This document shows, in pieces, positions 16,159-23,681 of a DNA stretch of 64,000 bases (positions within the stretch are counted from its first letter, which is position 1; the number at the start of each line of letters is the position of its first letter). Origin of the DNA: Corynebacterium uropygiale (lineage in GTDB: Bacteria > Actinomycetota > Actinomycetes > Mycobacteriales > Mycobacteriaceae); the NCBI RefSeq assembly GCF_021568315.1, contig NZ_JAKGSI010000004.1, forward strand, positions 1-64,000. The letters run 5' to 3'. The translations under genes were made by a program, and so were the position numbers. The notes beneath the pieces were generated by a model. That model saw only the letters and a list, made by a program, of their open reading frames with translations, was not told the DNA's origin and did not search any database.

Positions 16159-17712
16159 GTGATCATCGGAGTTCCCCGAGAACCAGACCCTGACCAGCCC
16201 TTAGTGGCGTCCACCCCGGACACGGTGACTTCTCTCATCCGCCTCGGCTATGAGGTGATGGTGGAGCACGGTGCCGGGGTGGATTCGTCGTTCCCGGATG
16301 AGGCCTACGCCCAGGCCGGCGCCCGCCTCGGCACGCGCGAGGAGGTGTGGGGCCAGGACATCGTCCTCAGCCTCGACACACCGCCCGCCGAGTGCCTCGA
16401 CCTCCTGCATCGCGATGCCATTCTCATCTCCCGGCTGAACCCCGGGAGCAACCCGGAGCTCATCGAGGACCTGCACCGGCGCCGCGTCACCGCGCTCGCG
16501 CTCGACGCCGTTCCCCGCATCAGCCGCGCCCAATCGATGGACGTCCTCTCCTCTATGGCGAACATCGCCGGCTACCGGGCGGTCATCGAGGCGGCGAGCG
16601 CCTTCGGCCGGCTCTTCACTGGGCAGGTGACGGCCGCCGGGAAGATGCCTCCCGCGCGTGTGTACGTCATCGGCGCCGGGGTGGCGGGGCTCTCCGCGAT
16701 CGGCACGGCCAACTCCATGGGCGCCATCGTGCGCGCGACGGACCTTCGCCCGGAGACCGCCGACCAGGTGGAGTCCATGGGCGCGGAGTTCGTCCCCATC
16801 CCCGCGGCAACGGAGCGCTCCGACAGCGGATACGCGAAAGAGATGACCTCCGAGCAGGCGACGGCGGCCGCCCAGCTCTACTCCACCGAGTCCGCGGCCG
16901 CGGACATCGTCATCACCACCGCGAATATCCCCGGCCGCCGATCCCCGGTCCTGCTCACGGCGGAGGACGTGGCGGGGATGCGCCCGGGGAGCGTCGTCGT
17001 CGACATGGCCGCCCAAGGGGGCGGAAACTGTGAGCTCACGGAGCCGGGGACTGTCGTGCACACGGACAATGGTGTGACGATCATTGGGTACACGGACCTC
17101 GCGGGGCGGCTGCCGGCGCAGGCCTCGCAGCTCTATGGGAAGAACCTGGTCAACCTGCTGGCGCTGCTCACCCCGGAGAAGGATGGGCAGCCGGTGTGGG
17201 ACTTCGAGGATGACATCGTGCGCAGCATCTGCCTCACGCACGAGGAGGACATCCTCTGGCCCCCGCCGCCGGTCACGGTGTCGGCGGCGCCGACGCCCGC
17301 CCCCGCGCAGGAGAAGCCTGCCGAGGAGCCCGCTGCCGAGGACACCGCCCAGGCTGAGGCGCGGCGGAAGCGTCGGCGCGGGCTGTGGCTGGGCGTGGCG
17401 GCGCTCGCCGCGATTGTGCTCATGCTGCTCAGCCCGCAGGAGATGGCGGGGAACTACGTGGTGTTCATGCTGGCAATCGTCGTCGGCTTCTACGTCATCA
17501 CGGCGGTGACGCACTCCCTGCACACGCCGCTCATGTCCGAGACGAACGCGGTGTCCGGGATCATCGTGGTGGGGGCGCTACCCGCCATCGGGTCGGGGCA
17601 CCTGGCGGTGCAGATCATTGGCATGATCGCGGTCTTTGTGGCGTCGATCAATATCTTTGGCGGTTTCCTCGTGACGCACCGGATGCTCGCCATGTTCCGG
17701 AAGGATGCGTGA
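16159..17712 (+). CDS. pntA: NAD(P) transhydrogenase subunit alpha
   Basis: With PntB this membrane enzyme couples proton entry to hydride transfer from NADH to NADP. The 517 residues carry the NAD-binding domain I (about 1-375, with [20 protein letters not shown] as the Rossmann loop and [18 protein letters not shown]) and, after an Ala/Pro/Glu-rich linker, four C-terminal helices of domain II, as in the fused E. coli type. The GTG start at 16159 has AGGAG with a 7-nt spacer. It overlaps or abuts pntB. Confidence 0.94.
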   Translation: MIIGVPREPDPDQPLVASTPDTVTSLIRLGYEVMVEHGAGVDSSFPDEAYAQAGARLGTREEVWGQDIVLSLDTPPAECLDLLHRDAILISRLNPGSNPELIEDLHRRRVTALALDAVPRISRAQSMDVLSSMANIAGYRAVIEAASAFGRLFTGQVTAAGKMPPARVYVIGAGVAGLSAIGTANSMGAIVRATDLRPETADQVESMGAEFVPIPAATERSDSGYAKEMTSEQATAAAQLYSTESAAADIVITTANIPGRRSPVLLTAEDVAGMRPGSVVVDMAAQGGGNCELTEPGTVVHTDNGVTIIGYTDLAGRLPAQASQLYGKNLVNLLALLTPEKDGQPVWDFEDDIVRSICLTHEEDILWPPPPVTVSAAPTPAPAQEKPAEEPAAEDTAQAEARRKRRRGLWLGVAALAAIVLMLLSPQEMAGNYVVFMLAIVVGFYVITAVTHSLHTPLMSETNAVSGIIVVGALPAIGSGHLAVQIIGMIAVFVASINIFGGFLVTHRMLAMFRKDA

Positions 17713-17719
17713 GGTCAGC

Positions 17720-19123
17720 ATGGGCACTCTGTTATCGGTTTCTTCGGTCGTCGCGGCGCTGTGCTTCATCCTCGCGCTGGCGGGGCTCGCGCGGCAGGAC
17801 ACCGCCGAGCGCGGCAATGTCTTTGGCGTGGTGGGCATGATCGTGGCGGTCGTGACGGCCATCGCCTCCACCCTCATGAGCTCCCAGCACTCCGCGCTGG
17901 TGACGCTGCTGCTCATCGTTGTGGCGATGGGCGGTGGCGCCTGCATCGGGATCGTCAAGGCGCGCTCCGTCGAGATGATCGCGATGCCCGAGCTCATCGC
18001 CATCCTCCACAGCTTCGTGGGGCTCACGGCAGTGCTCATTGGCTACTCCTCTTTTGTGCAGGAGTGGCAGAAGGGCACGGTCAGCGAGCTCGACGGCTTC
18101 CACCTCGGTGAGATCCACATCGGCATCTTCATCGGCGCGGTGACGGTGACAGGCTCCGTGGTCGCGTGGCTGAAGCTGGCGGGGAAGATCTCGGGCGCGC
18201 CGCTCGTGCTGCCCGCGCGCCACGTCCTCAACCTCGTGGCGGTCATCGTGTGCGTGGTGTTGCTGGTGGTGTTCGTGTGGACGGCATCGTGGTGGTCGCT
18301 CATTGTCATGACGGTCCTGGCGCTGCTCCTGGGCGTGCACCTCGTGGCGGCGATCGGCGGCGGCGACATGCCCGTCGTCGTGAGCATGCTGAACTCCTAC
18401 TCCGGCTGGGCGGCCGCGGCAACCGGCTTCATGCTCGGGAACTCGCTGCTCATCATCACCGGCGCGCTCGTGGGCTCCTCGGGTGCGTACCTCTCGGCCA
18501 TCATGTGCCGCGCGATGAACCGCTCCTTCGTGTCTGTCATCCTCGGGGGCTTTGGGTCCGACGGCGGCTCGGCGGGGGCCGCGGCCGGCGCCGACCCCAC
18601 CGCCACGCACACGACGATCTCCGCCGCCGAGACCGCGGAGCTGCTCTCCGGGGCGCGGCGCGTTGTCATCGTTCCGGGCTATGGCATGGCCGTCGCGCAC
18701 GCGCAGTACCCGGTTGCTGAGCTCACCCAGAAGCTGCGGGACAAGGGCGTCGACGTCGTCTTTGGCATTCACCCCGTGGCGGGGCGCCTGCCCGGGCACA
18801 TGAACGTGCTGCTCGCGGAGGCGAAGGTGCCGTATGACATCGTCCTCGATATGGACGAGATCAACGACGACTTCCCCGACGTCGATGCCGTGCTCGTCAT
18901 CGGCGCGAATGACACCGTCAACCCCATCGCGGAGGAGCCCGGCTCCCCCATCGCCGGGATGCCGGTGCTCAAGGTGTGGGAGGCGGAGAAGGTCATCGTG
19001 CTCAAGCGCTCCATGGGGGCGGGCTATGCCGGCGTGCAAAACCCGCTCTTCGTGAAGGAGAACACGTCGATGCTGCTCGGCGACGCGAAGGAGTCGGTCA
19101 CCTCGGTCATTCAGTCGCTCTGA
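17720..19123 (+). CDS. pntB: NAD(P) transhydrogenase subunit beta
   Basis: The 467-residue partner of PntA has about eight or nine membrane helices and a C-terminal NADP-binding domain III (from about residue 300), with [40 protein letters not shown] and [12 protein letters not shown]. The ATG at 17720 follows GAGG by 5 nt. An earlier in-frame ATG at 17705 would overlap pntA by 8 nt. It supplies NADPH for biosynthesis and redox balance. Confidence 0.94.
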   Translation: MGTLLSVSSVVAALCFILALAGLARQDTAERGNVFGVVGMIVAVVTAIASTLMSSQHSALVTLLLIVVAMGGGACIGIVKARSVEMIAMPELIAILHSFVGLTAVLIGYSSFVQEWQKGTVSELDGFHLGEIHIGIFIGAVTVTGSVVAWLKLAGKISGAPLVLPARHVLNLVAVIVCVVLLVVFVWTASWWSLIVMTVLALLLGVHLVAAIGGGDMPVVVSMLNSYSGWAAAATGFMLGNSLLIITGALVGSSGAYLSAIMCRAMNRSFVSVILGGFGSDGGSAGAAAGADPTATHTTISAAETAELLSGARRVVIVPGYGMAVAHAQYPVAELTQKLRDKGVDVVFGIHPVAGRLPGHMNVLLAEAKVPYDIVLDMDEINDDFPDVDAVLVIGANDTVNPIAEEPGSPIAGMPVLKVWEAEKVIVLKRSMGAGYAGVQNPLFVKENTSMLLGDAKESVTSVIQSL

Positions 19124-19173
19124 GGGGCGGGGGGCGGCTCCTGGGCGCAGCTCCCGGCCCCGGCCGCCCCGTG

Positions 19174-19202
19174 TTGACAACTCCCCTCGCGCGTGCGAGA
19201 CT
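19174..19202 (+). promoter_or_regulatory. promoter of the rtcB leader transcript
   Basis: TTGACA is followed after 17 nt by GAGACT, preceded by TGC as an extended -10. A transcript would start near 19208 and run into the short ORF at 19254. Confidence 0.5.
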
Positions 19203-19253
19203 CTTTCCTTGCAGTAACGACACTCACCGATGCAGCAGAAAGGAGCGCAGCCC

Positions 19254-19343
19254 ATGCGGATGTCCACGCTTTCCCTGGCAGTGAAACGACAGCATGCTTG
19301 TGCTGCGCCCGCGCATATGGTGATGGAGGCTACGAAGGCTTAG
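19254..19343 (+). CDS. short leader ORF (29 codons) upstream of rtcB
   Basis: An ATG with AAAGGAG 8 nt upstream opens a 29-codon frame starting MRMSTLSLAVKRQ and ending in TAG. I recognise no homologue. Codons 9-12 lie in the left arm of a 12-bp inverted repeat whose right arm is 8 nt after the stop, and a terminator follows. This resembles a leader peptide of an attenuator or a small protein with its own transcription unit. There is no obvious run of one amino acid, so classic amino-acid attenuation is not indicated. Confidence 0.45.
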   Translation: MRMSTLSLAVKRQHACAAPAHMVMEATKA

Positions 19344-19362
19344 CCTTTCCTCGTTTCACTGC
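19278..19362 (+). ncRNA. structured leader RNA closed by a 12-bp stem
   Basis: GCAGTGAAACGA (19278-19289) and TCGTTTCACTGC (19351-19362) are perfect reverse complements 61 nt apart. Inside are a hairpin CAGCA/TGCTG (19290-19305) and another AAGGC/GCCTT (19335-19347), giving a branched structure of three-way-junction type. Ribosomes translating the short ORF would open it. Its function is unknown, and a tRNA-like or Y-RNA-like role beside rtcB is speculation. Confidence 0.45.
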
Positions 19363-19381
19363 ATTCATTCACGCACCATTT

Positions 19382-19421
19382 CCGCGGCGCGCCCCGATAC
19401 TCCGGGTGGCCGCGGTTTTTT
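19382..19421 (+). terminator. rho-independent terminator in the rtcB leader
   Basis: CCGCGGC (19382-19388) pairs with GCCGCGG (19409-19415), with an inner 4-bp stem CCCG/CGGG, and is followed by six T residues. It ends a transcript of about 215 nt, either a separate small RNA or the attenuated form of the rtcB mRNA. Confidence 0.75.
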
Positions 19422-19456
19422 CGTGCCTGATCTCCGGGGGCTCGTGGGCTCAAGGA

Positions 19457-19492
19457 AGCAGACGCGCCGGCCGCGGAAGGCCGGCGCCTGCT
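19457..19492 (+). repeat. strong hairpin just upstream of rtcB
   Basis: AGCAG-ac-GCGCCGGCC pairs with GGCCGGCGC-CTGCT around a 6-nt loop, 14 bp in total with a 2-nt bulge. It has no T run, so it is not a terminator. It may act in the rtcB mRNA leader, 23 nt before the AAGGAG ribosome binding site. Confidence 0.55.
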
Positions 19493-19527
19493 CCCGCGCC
19501 GCGCCGACTTCACGAAGGAGTACCCCT

Positions 19528-20676
19528 ATGGAGATTTTTGCCACCGAGCTCGACGAGAAGGTCCTGGAGCAGGCCGAGCAGCTGGCCGGGATGCCGTTCA
19601 TCCACCCGCACGTCGCCCTCATGCCGGATGCCCACTACGGGATGGGCTCCTCCATCGGGACGGTGTTTGGGACCGTGGGCGCGGTGATTCCGTCCGCGGT
19701 GGGCGTCGACATCGGATGCGGGATGATAGGCGTCCGAACGCGATTCACCAGCGCGGACCTGAGAGACAAGGACCTCACGGTCCTCAGGGACGCGATCGAG
19801 GAAGCCATTCCGCTCTCGCCTGGGAACTACAACGCCTGGCAGCTTCGCGATTCCGCCGACGCCCGGTGCCGCGAGCTCGCCGCGCTCGCGGAGGAGACCG
19901 GCGTGGATCTGCGGCACTCGCGCAAGTGGCGGCAGCAGCTCGGATCCCTGGGCGGCGGCAACCACTTCATCGAGCTCTGCCTCGATGAAGAGGACCGGGT
20001 GTGGATGTTCCTCCACTCCGGTTCGCGCGGCGTGGGGAACAAGATCGCGCGCAAGCACATCTCGATCGCGCAGCGGCTCTGCGCGCGGGCGTCCGTCGAC
20101 CTGCCGCACAAAGACCTCGCCTACCTCGAGGAGGGAACCCCCGAGTTCGACGCCTACCTCCGCGACCTCCACTGGGCGCAGCGCTTCGCGTGGCTCAACC
20201 GGGAGGAAATGATGGACCGCTTCTCGGACGCCCTCGGCGACTTCCTCGACTCCCCCGTGGAAGAAGTGGAGCGCATCAACTGTCACCACAACTACACGGT
20301 GCAGGAGGAGCACTACGGCCGGACGGTCTGGCTCACCCGCAAGGGCGCCATCCGCGCGGACGTGGGCGTGCCGGCCCTCATCCCCGGCTCCATGGGCACC
20401 GCCTCCTATGTGGTGGAGGGGCTCGGATACCCGCCCGCCCTGCGCAGCGCCCCGCACGGCGCCGGGCGCCGGATGAGCCGACGCCAGGCCCGGGAGACGT
20501 TCAGCGCGGCGGACCTCGAGGACCGGATGGGCGACATCGTCCACCGCGCGGGCGAGGCGTGGATCGACGAGATCCCCGATGCCTATAAGGACATCGACGA
20601 GGTCATGGAGGCCTCGCGCCGCCTCGTGCGCGTGCGGCACACGCTGCGCCAGGTCCTCAACGTGAAGGGCACCTAG
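19528..20676 (+). CDS. rtcB: RNA-splicing ligase RtcB
   Basis: RtcB joins RNA 2',3'-cyclic phosphate or 3'-phosphate ends to 5'-OH ends using GTP and Mn2+, in RNA repair. The 382 residues are of the shorter bacterial type. Metal ligands are in VGVDIGCGM (Asp61, Cys64) and GGGNHFIEL, and the guanylylated histidine is in APHGAGRRMSRR (near residue 313). The ATG at 19528 has AAGGAG with a 7-nt spacer. No RtcA, archease or Ro protein gene is adjacent. It is convergent with the flavin reductase gene. Confidence 0.95.
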   Translation: MEIFATELDEKVLEQAEQLAGMPFIHPHVALMPDAHYGMGSSIGTVFGTVGAVIPSAVGVDIGCGMIGVRTRFTSADLRDKDLTVLRDAIEEAIPLSPGNYNAWQLRDSADARCRELAALAEETGVDLRHSRKWRQQLGSLGGGNHFIELCLDEEDRVWMFLHSGSRGVGNKIARKHISIAQRLCARASVDLPHKDLAYLEEGTPEFDAYLRDLHWAQRFAWLNREEMMDRFSDALGDFLDSPVEEVERINCHHNYTVQEEHYGRTVWLTRKGAIRADVGVPALIPGSMGTASYVVEGLGYPPALRSAPHGAGRRMSRRQARETFSAADLEDRMGDIVHRAGEAWIDEIPDAYKDIDEVMEASRRLVRVRHTLRQVLNVKGT

Positions 20677-20733
20677 GCCGGGGCGGGGCCGGGGCCGGGC
20701 CCGGGGCGCCTCGCGCGCGCGGGAGGCCCGGCG

Positions 20734-21303
20734 CTAGGCGTGCTTCTCGACGAGCGTCGCGTAGCGCTGCACGTAGCGGCCGAGGAATTCGGCCGTATCG
20801 TGGGGCAGGTCCGGCAGGAGCCGGTCGGACTGCCCGAGGAAGACCTCCGGCTGGCCCAGCATCGGCATGTCGAAGTAGCTGAGCGCCAGGCGGAGGTTTT
20901 TCTGTGAGCTGTATCCGCCCATGCGCCCCACCGAGTGGCTCACGATTCCCACGGGCTTGTTCATCCACACGGCCTCGCCCGTCGGCTTGGAGCCGATGTC
21001 CACCGCGTTCTTCAGGCACGCGGGGATGCAGCGGTTGTTCTCCGGGGTGACAATGAATACCCCGTGCGCGCTGCGGATGGCGTCGCGGAAGTGCTCATAG
21101 GAGTCGGGGCGGGGCGCCCAGTGGGCGTCGGGGTCGTCGAAGTCCGCGTTGTAGAGCGGCAGGTGGCCGATCTCCACGATCTCGGCGTGGTGGCCGGCGG
21201 GGAGCATGCCCATCGCGATCTTCGCGATCTTCCGGGCGTTGGAGTCGCGCCGCAGGCTGCCCACGAGGACGGCGGTTTTCAGCGATGCGGTGGTGTCAGT
21301 CAT
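20734..21303 (-). CDS. NAD(P)H-dependent FMN reductase family protein
   Basis: The 189-residue flavodoxin-like protein has the family FMN-binding loop GSLRRDSNARKIAK (residues 15-28) and the PENNRCIPACLKNAVD segment (usually PEYN..). Relatives reduce FMN, quinones or chromate with NAD(P)H. The gene overlaps nrdF by 4 nt (ATGA) and is the last gene of the nrdI-nrdF operon, so supply of reduced flavin to NrdI is a reasonable inference. The physiological electron donor and acceptor are not shown by the sequence. Confidence 0.85.
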   Translation of the reverse strand: MTDTTASLKTAVLVGSLRRDSNARKIAKIAMGMLPAGHHAEIVEIGHLPLYNADFDDPDAHWAPRPDSYEHFRDAIRSAHGVFIVTPENNRCIPACLKNAVDIGSKPTGEAVWMNKPVGIVSHSVGRMGGYSSQKNLRLALSYFDMPMLGQPEVFLGQSDRLLPDLPHDTAEFLGRYVQRYATLVEKHA

Positions 21304-22346
21304 GAGAATGATTCCTCCTCGGTGTCGTCGTCGAGCCCGAAGGCCCAGTCATCATCGTTGGTCTCCTCCGCGCGCCCGATCACGTAGGCGGAGCCGGAGC
21401 CGGAGAAGAAGTCGTGGTTTTCGTCCGCGCCCGGGGACAGGGCGGCGAGGATGTCCGGCGGCACCTCGACCTCGCGGCCCTCGAACCAGGCGGGGAAGCC
21501 GAGGTTCATGAGCGCCTTGTTCGCGTTGTAGCGGACGAAGGCCCGCACCCCATCGAGGATGCCGGAGCCGGCGTAGAGCTCCTCGGTGTAGGCGTCCTCG
21601 AGTTCGAGGAGGCGGCGGAGTAGGTCGCGAGTGAACGCGCGCATGTGCGCCTGGGTGGCGTCGTCGGCGCGCTCCATGCCGCGCTGGAACTTGTAGCCGG
21701 AGTAGTAGCCGTGGACGGCCTTGTCGCGGAGGATGAGGCGGATCATGTCCGCCGTGTTCATGAGGTGCCCGCGAACGGAGTGGTGCAGCGGCAGGTAGAA
21801 GCCGGCGTAGAGCAGGAAGGAGCTGAGGAGGACCGTCGTGACCTTGCGCTCGAGGGGTTGGTCGCCCCGGTAGCAGGTCATCATCGTGCGCGCGCGTTCC
21901 TGGAGGACGTCGCAGTGGACGGCCCACTCGTAGGCGGCGTTGATCTCCGGGGTGCTGCAGAGCGTCGAGAAGATGGACGAATAGCTTCGCGCGTGCACGG
22001 ATTGCATGAAGGAAATGTTGGTGTAGACGGCCTCCTCGTGCTCGGTGGAGGCGTCCGCGATCTGCAGAACCTCGCCGACGGTGGCCTGCACGGTATCCAG
22101 CAGGGTCAGGCCCGTGAACACCCGCATGGTGAGCTCGCGCTCCTCCGGGCTCAGCGCCGCCCACGAGGCCGCGTCATTGGAGAGCGGGATCTTCTCCGGC
22201 AGCCAGAAGTTCGCGGTGAGGCGATTCCACACCTCGAGGTCCTTGGGGTCGCTGGCCCGATTCCAATTGACTGGGCGCAGGCGCGGCGGATCGTCCGCGG
22301 GCCACCACTTCGGCGGGGTGACAACGCCCTGGCGATTACTCTCCAC
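21300..22346 (-). CDS. nrdF: ribonucleotide reductase R2 subunit lacking three metal ligands (class Ie, QSK type)
   Basis: The 348-residue ferritin-like protein is clearly NrdF ([36 protein letters not shown] and the C-terminal DDDW.F tail that docks NrdE). Of the six metal ligands of class Ib R2, Asp84, His118 and His212 are kept, but the three bridging or terminal glutamates are Gln115 (FMQSVH), Ser175 (LLSSF) and Lys209 (RDKAVHG). The radical-site tyrosine Tyr122 is present. This Gln-Ser-Lys set defines one clade of class Ie R2, which carries a DOPA radical and needs no metal. The GTG start at 22346 overlaps nrdI by 11 nt. No nrdE is in the window. Confidence 0.92.
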   Translation of the reverse strand: MESNRQGVVTPPKWWPADDPPRLRPVNWNRASDPKDLEVWNRLTANFWLPEKIPLSNDAASWAALSPEERELTMRVFTGLTLLDTVQATVGEVLQIADASTEHEEAVYTNISFMQSVHARSYSSIFSTLCSTPEINAAYEWAVHCDVLQERARTMMTCYRGDQPLERKVTTVLLSSFLLYAGFYLPLHHSVRGHLMNTADMIRLILRDKAVHGYYSGYKFQRGMERADDATQAHMRAFTRDLLRRLLELEDAYTEELYAGSGILDGVRAFVRYNANKALMNLGFPAWFEGREVEVPPDILAALSPGADENHDFFSGSGSAYVIGRAEETNDDDWAFGLDDDTEEESFS

Positions 22347-22803
22347 GCTGCCCCTCCCAGAACTTCACGAGCCCCTCGCGCACGACGGCCACATCCCGCG
22401 ACGTGCCCAACAACTCAAATCGATAGAGCAGCGGCACGTGCAGGCGCTCCGCGATGATCCGCCCCGCGATCCCATAGTCCACGCCGAAATTGGTATTTCC
22501 CGACGTCATGACCCCGCGCAGAAGTCGCCGGTTCTCGGGGATCGACAAGTGCCGACGCACCTGCGGCGGAACCGCCTTGCGCGGATCTCCCCCGCCATAG
22601 CTGGGAACGAGCAGCACATACGGTTGGGTCAGCCGGATCACGCCCTCCCGCCGCGGATGCAGCGGGATGCGAAGAGCGGGGCGCTCCAGCTTCTCGACGA
22701 AACGTCGCGTGTTCTCCGAAGCGCTAGAGAAATACACCAGATCCGGGGACTGCTCTGGGGGAATGGTCCGCACCGGGATCTGGGCTGCCACGGTATGTGG
22801 CAT
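22336..22803 (-). CDS. nrdI: NrdI, flavodoxin-like activator of class I ribonucleotide reductase
   Basis: NrdI is an FMN protein whose reduced form turns O2 into superoxide for R2 activation. In class Ie it is needed to form the DOPA radical. The 155 residues include the phosphate loop [17 protein letters not shown], the isoalloxazine loop [20 protein letters not shown] and [11 protein letters not shown]. The ATG at 22803 is chosen because AAGGAGG lies 10 nt upstream; a GTG at 22812 is too close. It is the first gene of the operon nrdI-nrdF-flavin reductase. Confidence 0.92.
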   Translation of the reverse strand: MPHTVAAQIPVRTIPPEQSPDLVYFSSASENTRRFVEKLERPALRIPLHPRREGVIRLTQPYVLLVPSYGGGDPRKAVPPQVRRHLSIPENRRLLRGVMTSGNTNFGVDYGIAGRIIAERLHVPLLYRFELLGTSRDVAVVREGLVKFWEGQRGE

Positions 22804-22847
22804 GGCTATCACACCTCCTTGACGGTGTTGATGACGAGACGGGCGCG

Positions 22848-22877
22848 AGTTTACAGTCTTTTGAACTTTTTTGTCAG
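22848..22877 (-). promoter_or_regulatory. promoter of the nrdI-nrdF operon
   Basis: On the minus strand CTGACA is followed after 18 nt by TAAACT, about 50 bp before the nrdI ATG. No convincing NrdR box was seen around it by eye. Confidence 0.5.
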
Positions 22878-23007
22878 TGTGGACGAACTCGCGGCGCGGC
22901 GCGCGGGCTGCGCGCGAGAGGCGCCCCCATCCCCGATGGCAGCGGCGCGCGAGCGATCCCCAGAGCTCGGTGCCCCCAGTGCCCCGCTATCCCCGATAGC
23001 ACACAAA

Positions 23008-23044
23008 TGCTGGGAAAAGAGCACCCCCTGCTCTTTTCCCAGCA
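23008..23044 (-). terminator. 16-bp perfect hairpin, terminator of the CAP gene
   Basis: TGCTGGGAAAAGAGCA (23008-23023) and TGCTCTTTTCCCAGCA (23029-23044) are perfect complements around a loop of five C residues. It lies just after the stop of the CAP gene and before the nrdI promoter, and on the minus strand is followed by a short T-rich stretch. Confidence 0.7.
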
Positions 23045-23070
23045 CTTCCCCGATGATGTCCGCTCTTCCC

Positions 23071-23499
23071 CTAGCGGAATCGCACGGTGCAGTAATGGAA
23101 CGGGTCGCGCGGATTATCCTGACAATCCGCACCGATCGTCGTGAACGACGGATCCGTCATGATCTCGTTGTGATCGGGCGATTCCTTCCACGCCTTCAAG
23201 GCTTGCGCCGGAATGTCGCGATCGTCGTTAGGCGCAGCCAGGATTTCGCCTTCATAGTCCACGAAGGTGTGCTCGTGGGTGTAGTCGTTGGTGGTCACGA
23301 TGTGCCTCGTCCACCGCTCCGCCCCCGCCTGGAGGCGATCGCTCTTCGCCAGCGTGTTCAGCCCGAGGGACTGGCGGTACTCATTGATCTTCACGATGAC
23401 CTCGTCCCCGACGGTCGTCGCGTGGGCTTCGCTTGTTCCCGCGAGCACGGTGGCCATGGCGGCCACGACGATCATCGCGCGTGCGCAGTGCTTCTTCAT
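23071..23499 (-). CDS. secreted CAP-domain (SCP/PR-1-like) protein
   Basis: The 142-residue protein starts with a signal peptide (positive MKKHCAR then a hydrophobic core, cleavage about SEAHA|TT) and contains a short CAP domain (EVIVKINEYRQSLGLNTLAKSDRLQAGA split, then ERWTRHI, HEHTF, WKESPDHNEIMTDPSFTTIG). Two cysteines near the C terminus could form a disulfide. Bacterial CAP proteins are extracellular, mostly of unknown role. The ATG at 23499 is chosen over an upstream frame because it begins the signal peptide. Confidence 0.85.
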   Translation of the reverse strand: MKKHCARAMIVVAAMATVLAGTSEAHATTVGDEVIVKINEYRQSLGLNTLAKSDRLQAGAERWTRHIVTTNDYTHEHTFVDYEGEILAAPNDDRDIPAQALKAWKESPDHNEIMTDPSFTTIGADCQDNPRDPFHYCTVRFR

Positions 23500-23681
23500 G
23501 GTGGTGTTACTCCTCATCCTCGATGGGGCCGCTGCGGCCTGACACAATTCAGGTTAGGAGCGGAGCGTGCGCTCTCCAACGCGAGCGCGGGGGAGCTCTC
23601 CCCTGGCGTATTGGGGCCGAGCGTGCGTCGACTGCTATCGTTGGCATGTTTTATTGGCCGCCCTCACCAGAAAGCGTTCTT

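Noticed and set aside
19254..19343. Classic amino-acid attenuator peptide before rtcB
   Set aside because: The peptide has no run of one amino acid, and the terminator shows no obvious competing antiterminator, so only a generic leader is claimed.
22803..22900. NrdR boxes upstream of nrdI
   Set aside because: No pair of sites resembling acaCwAtATaTwGtgt was found by eye.
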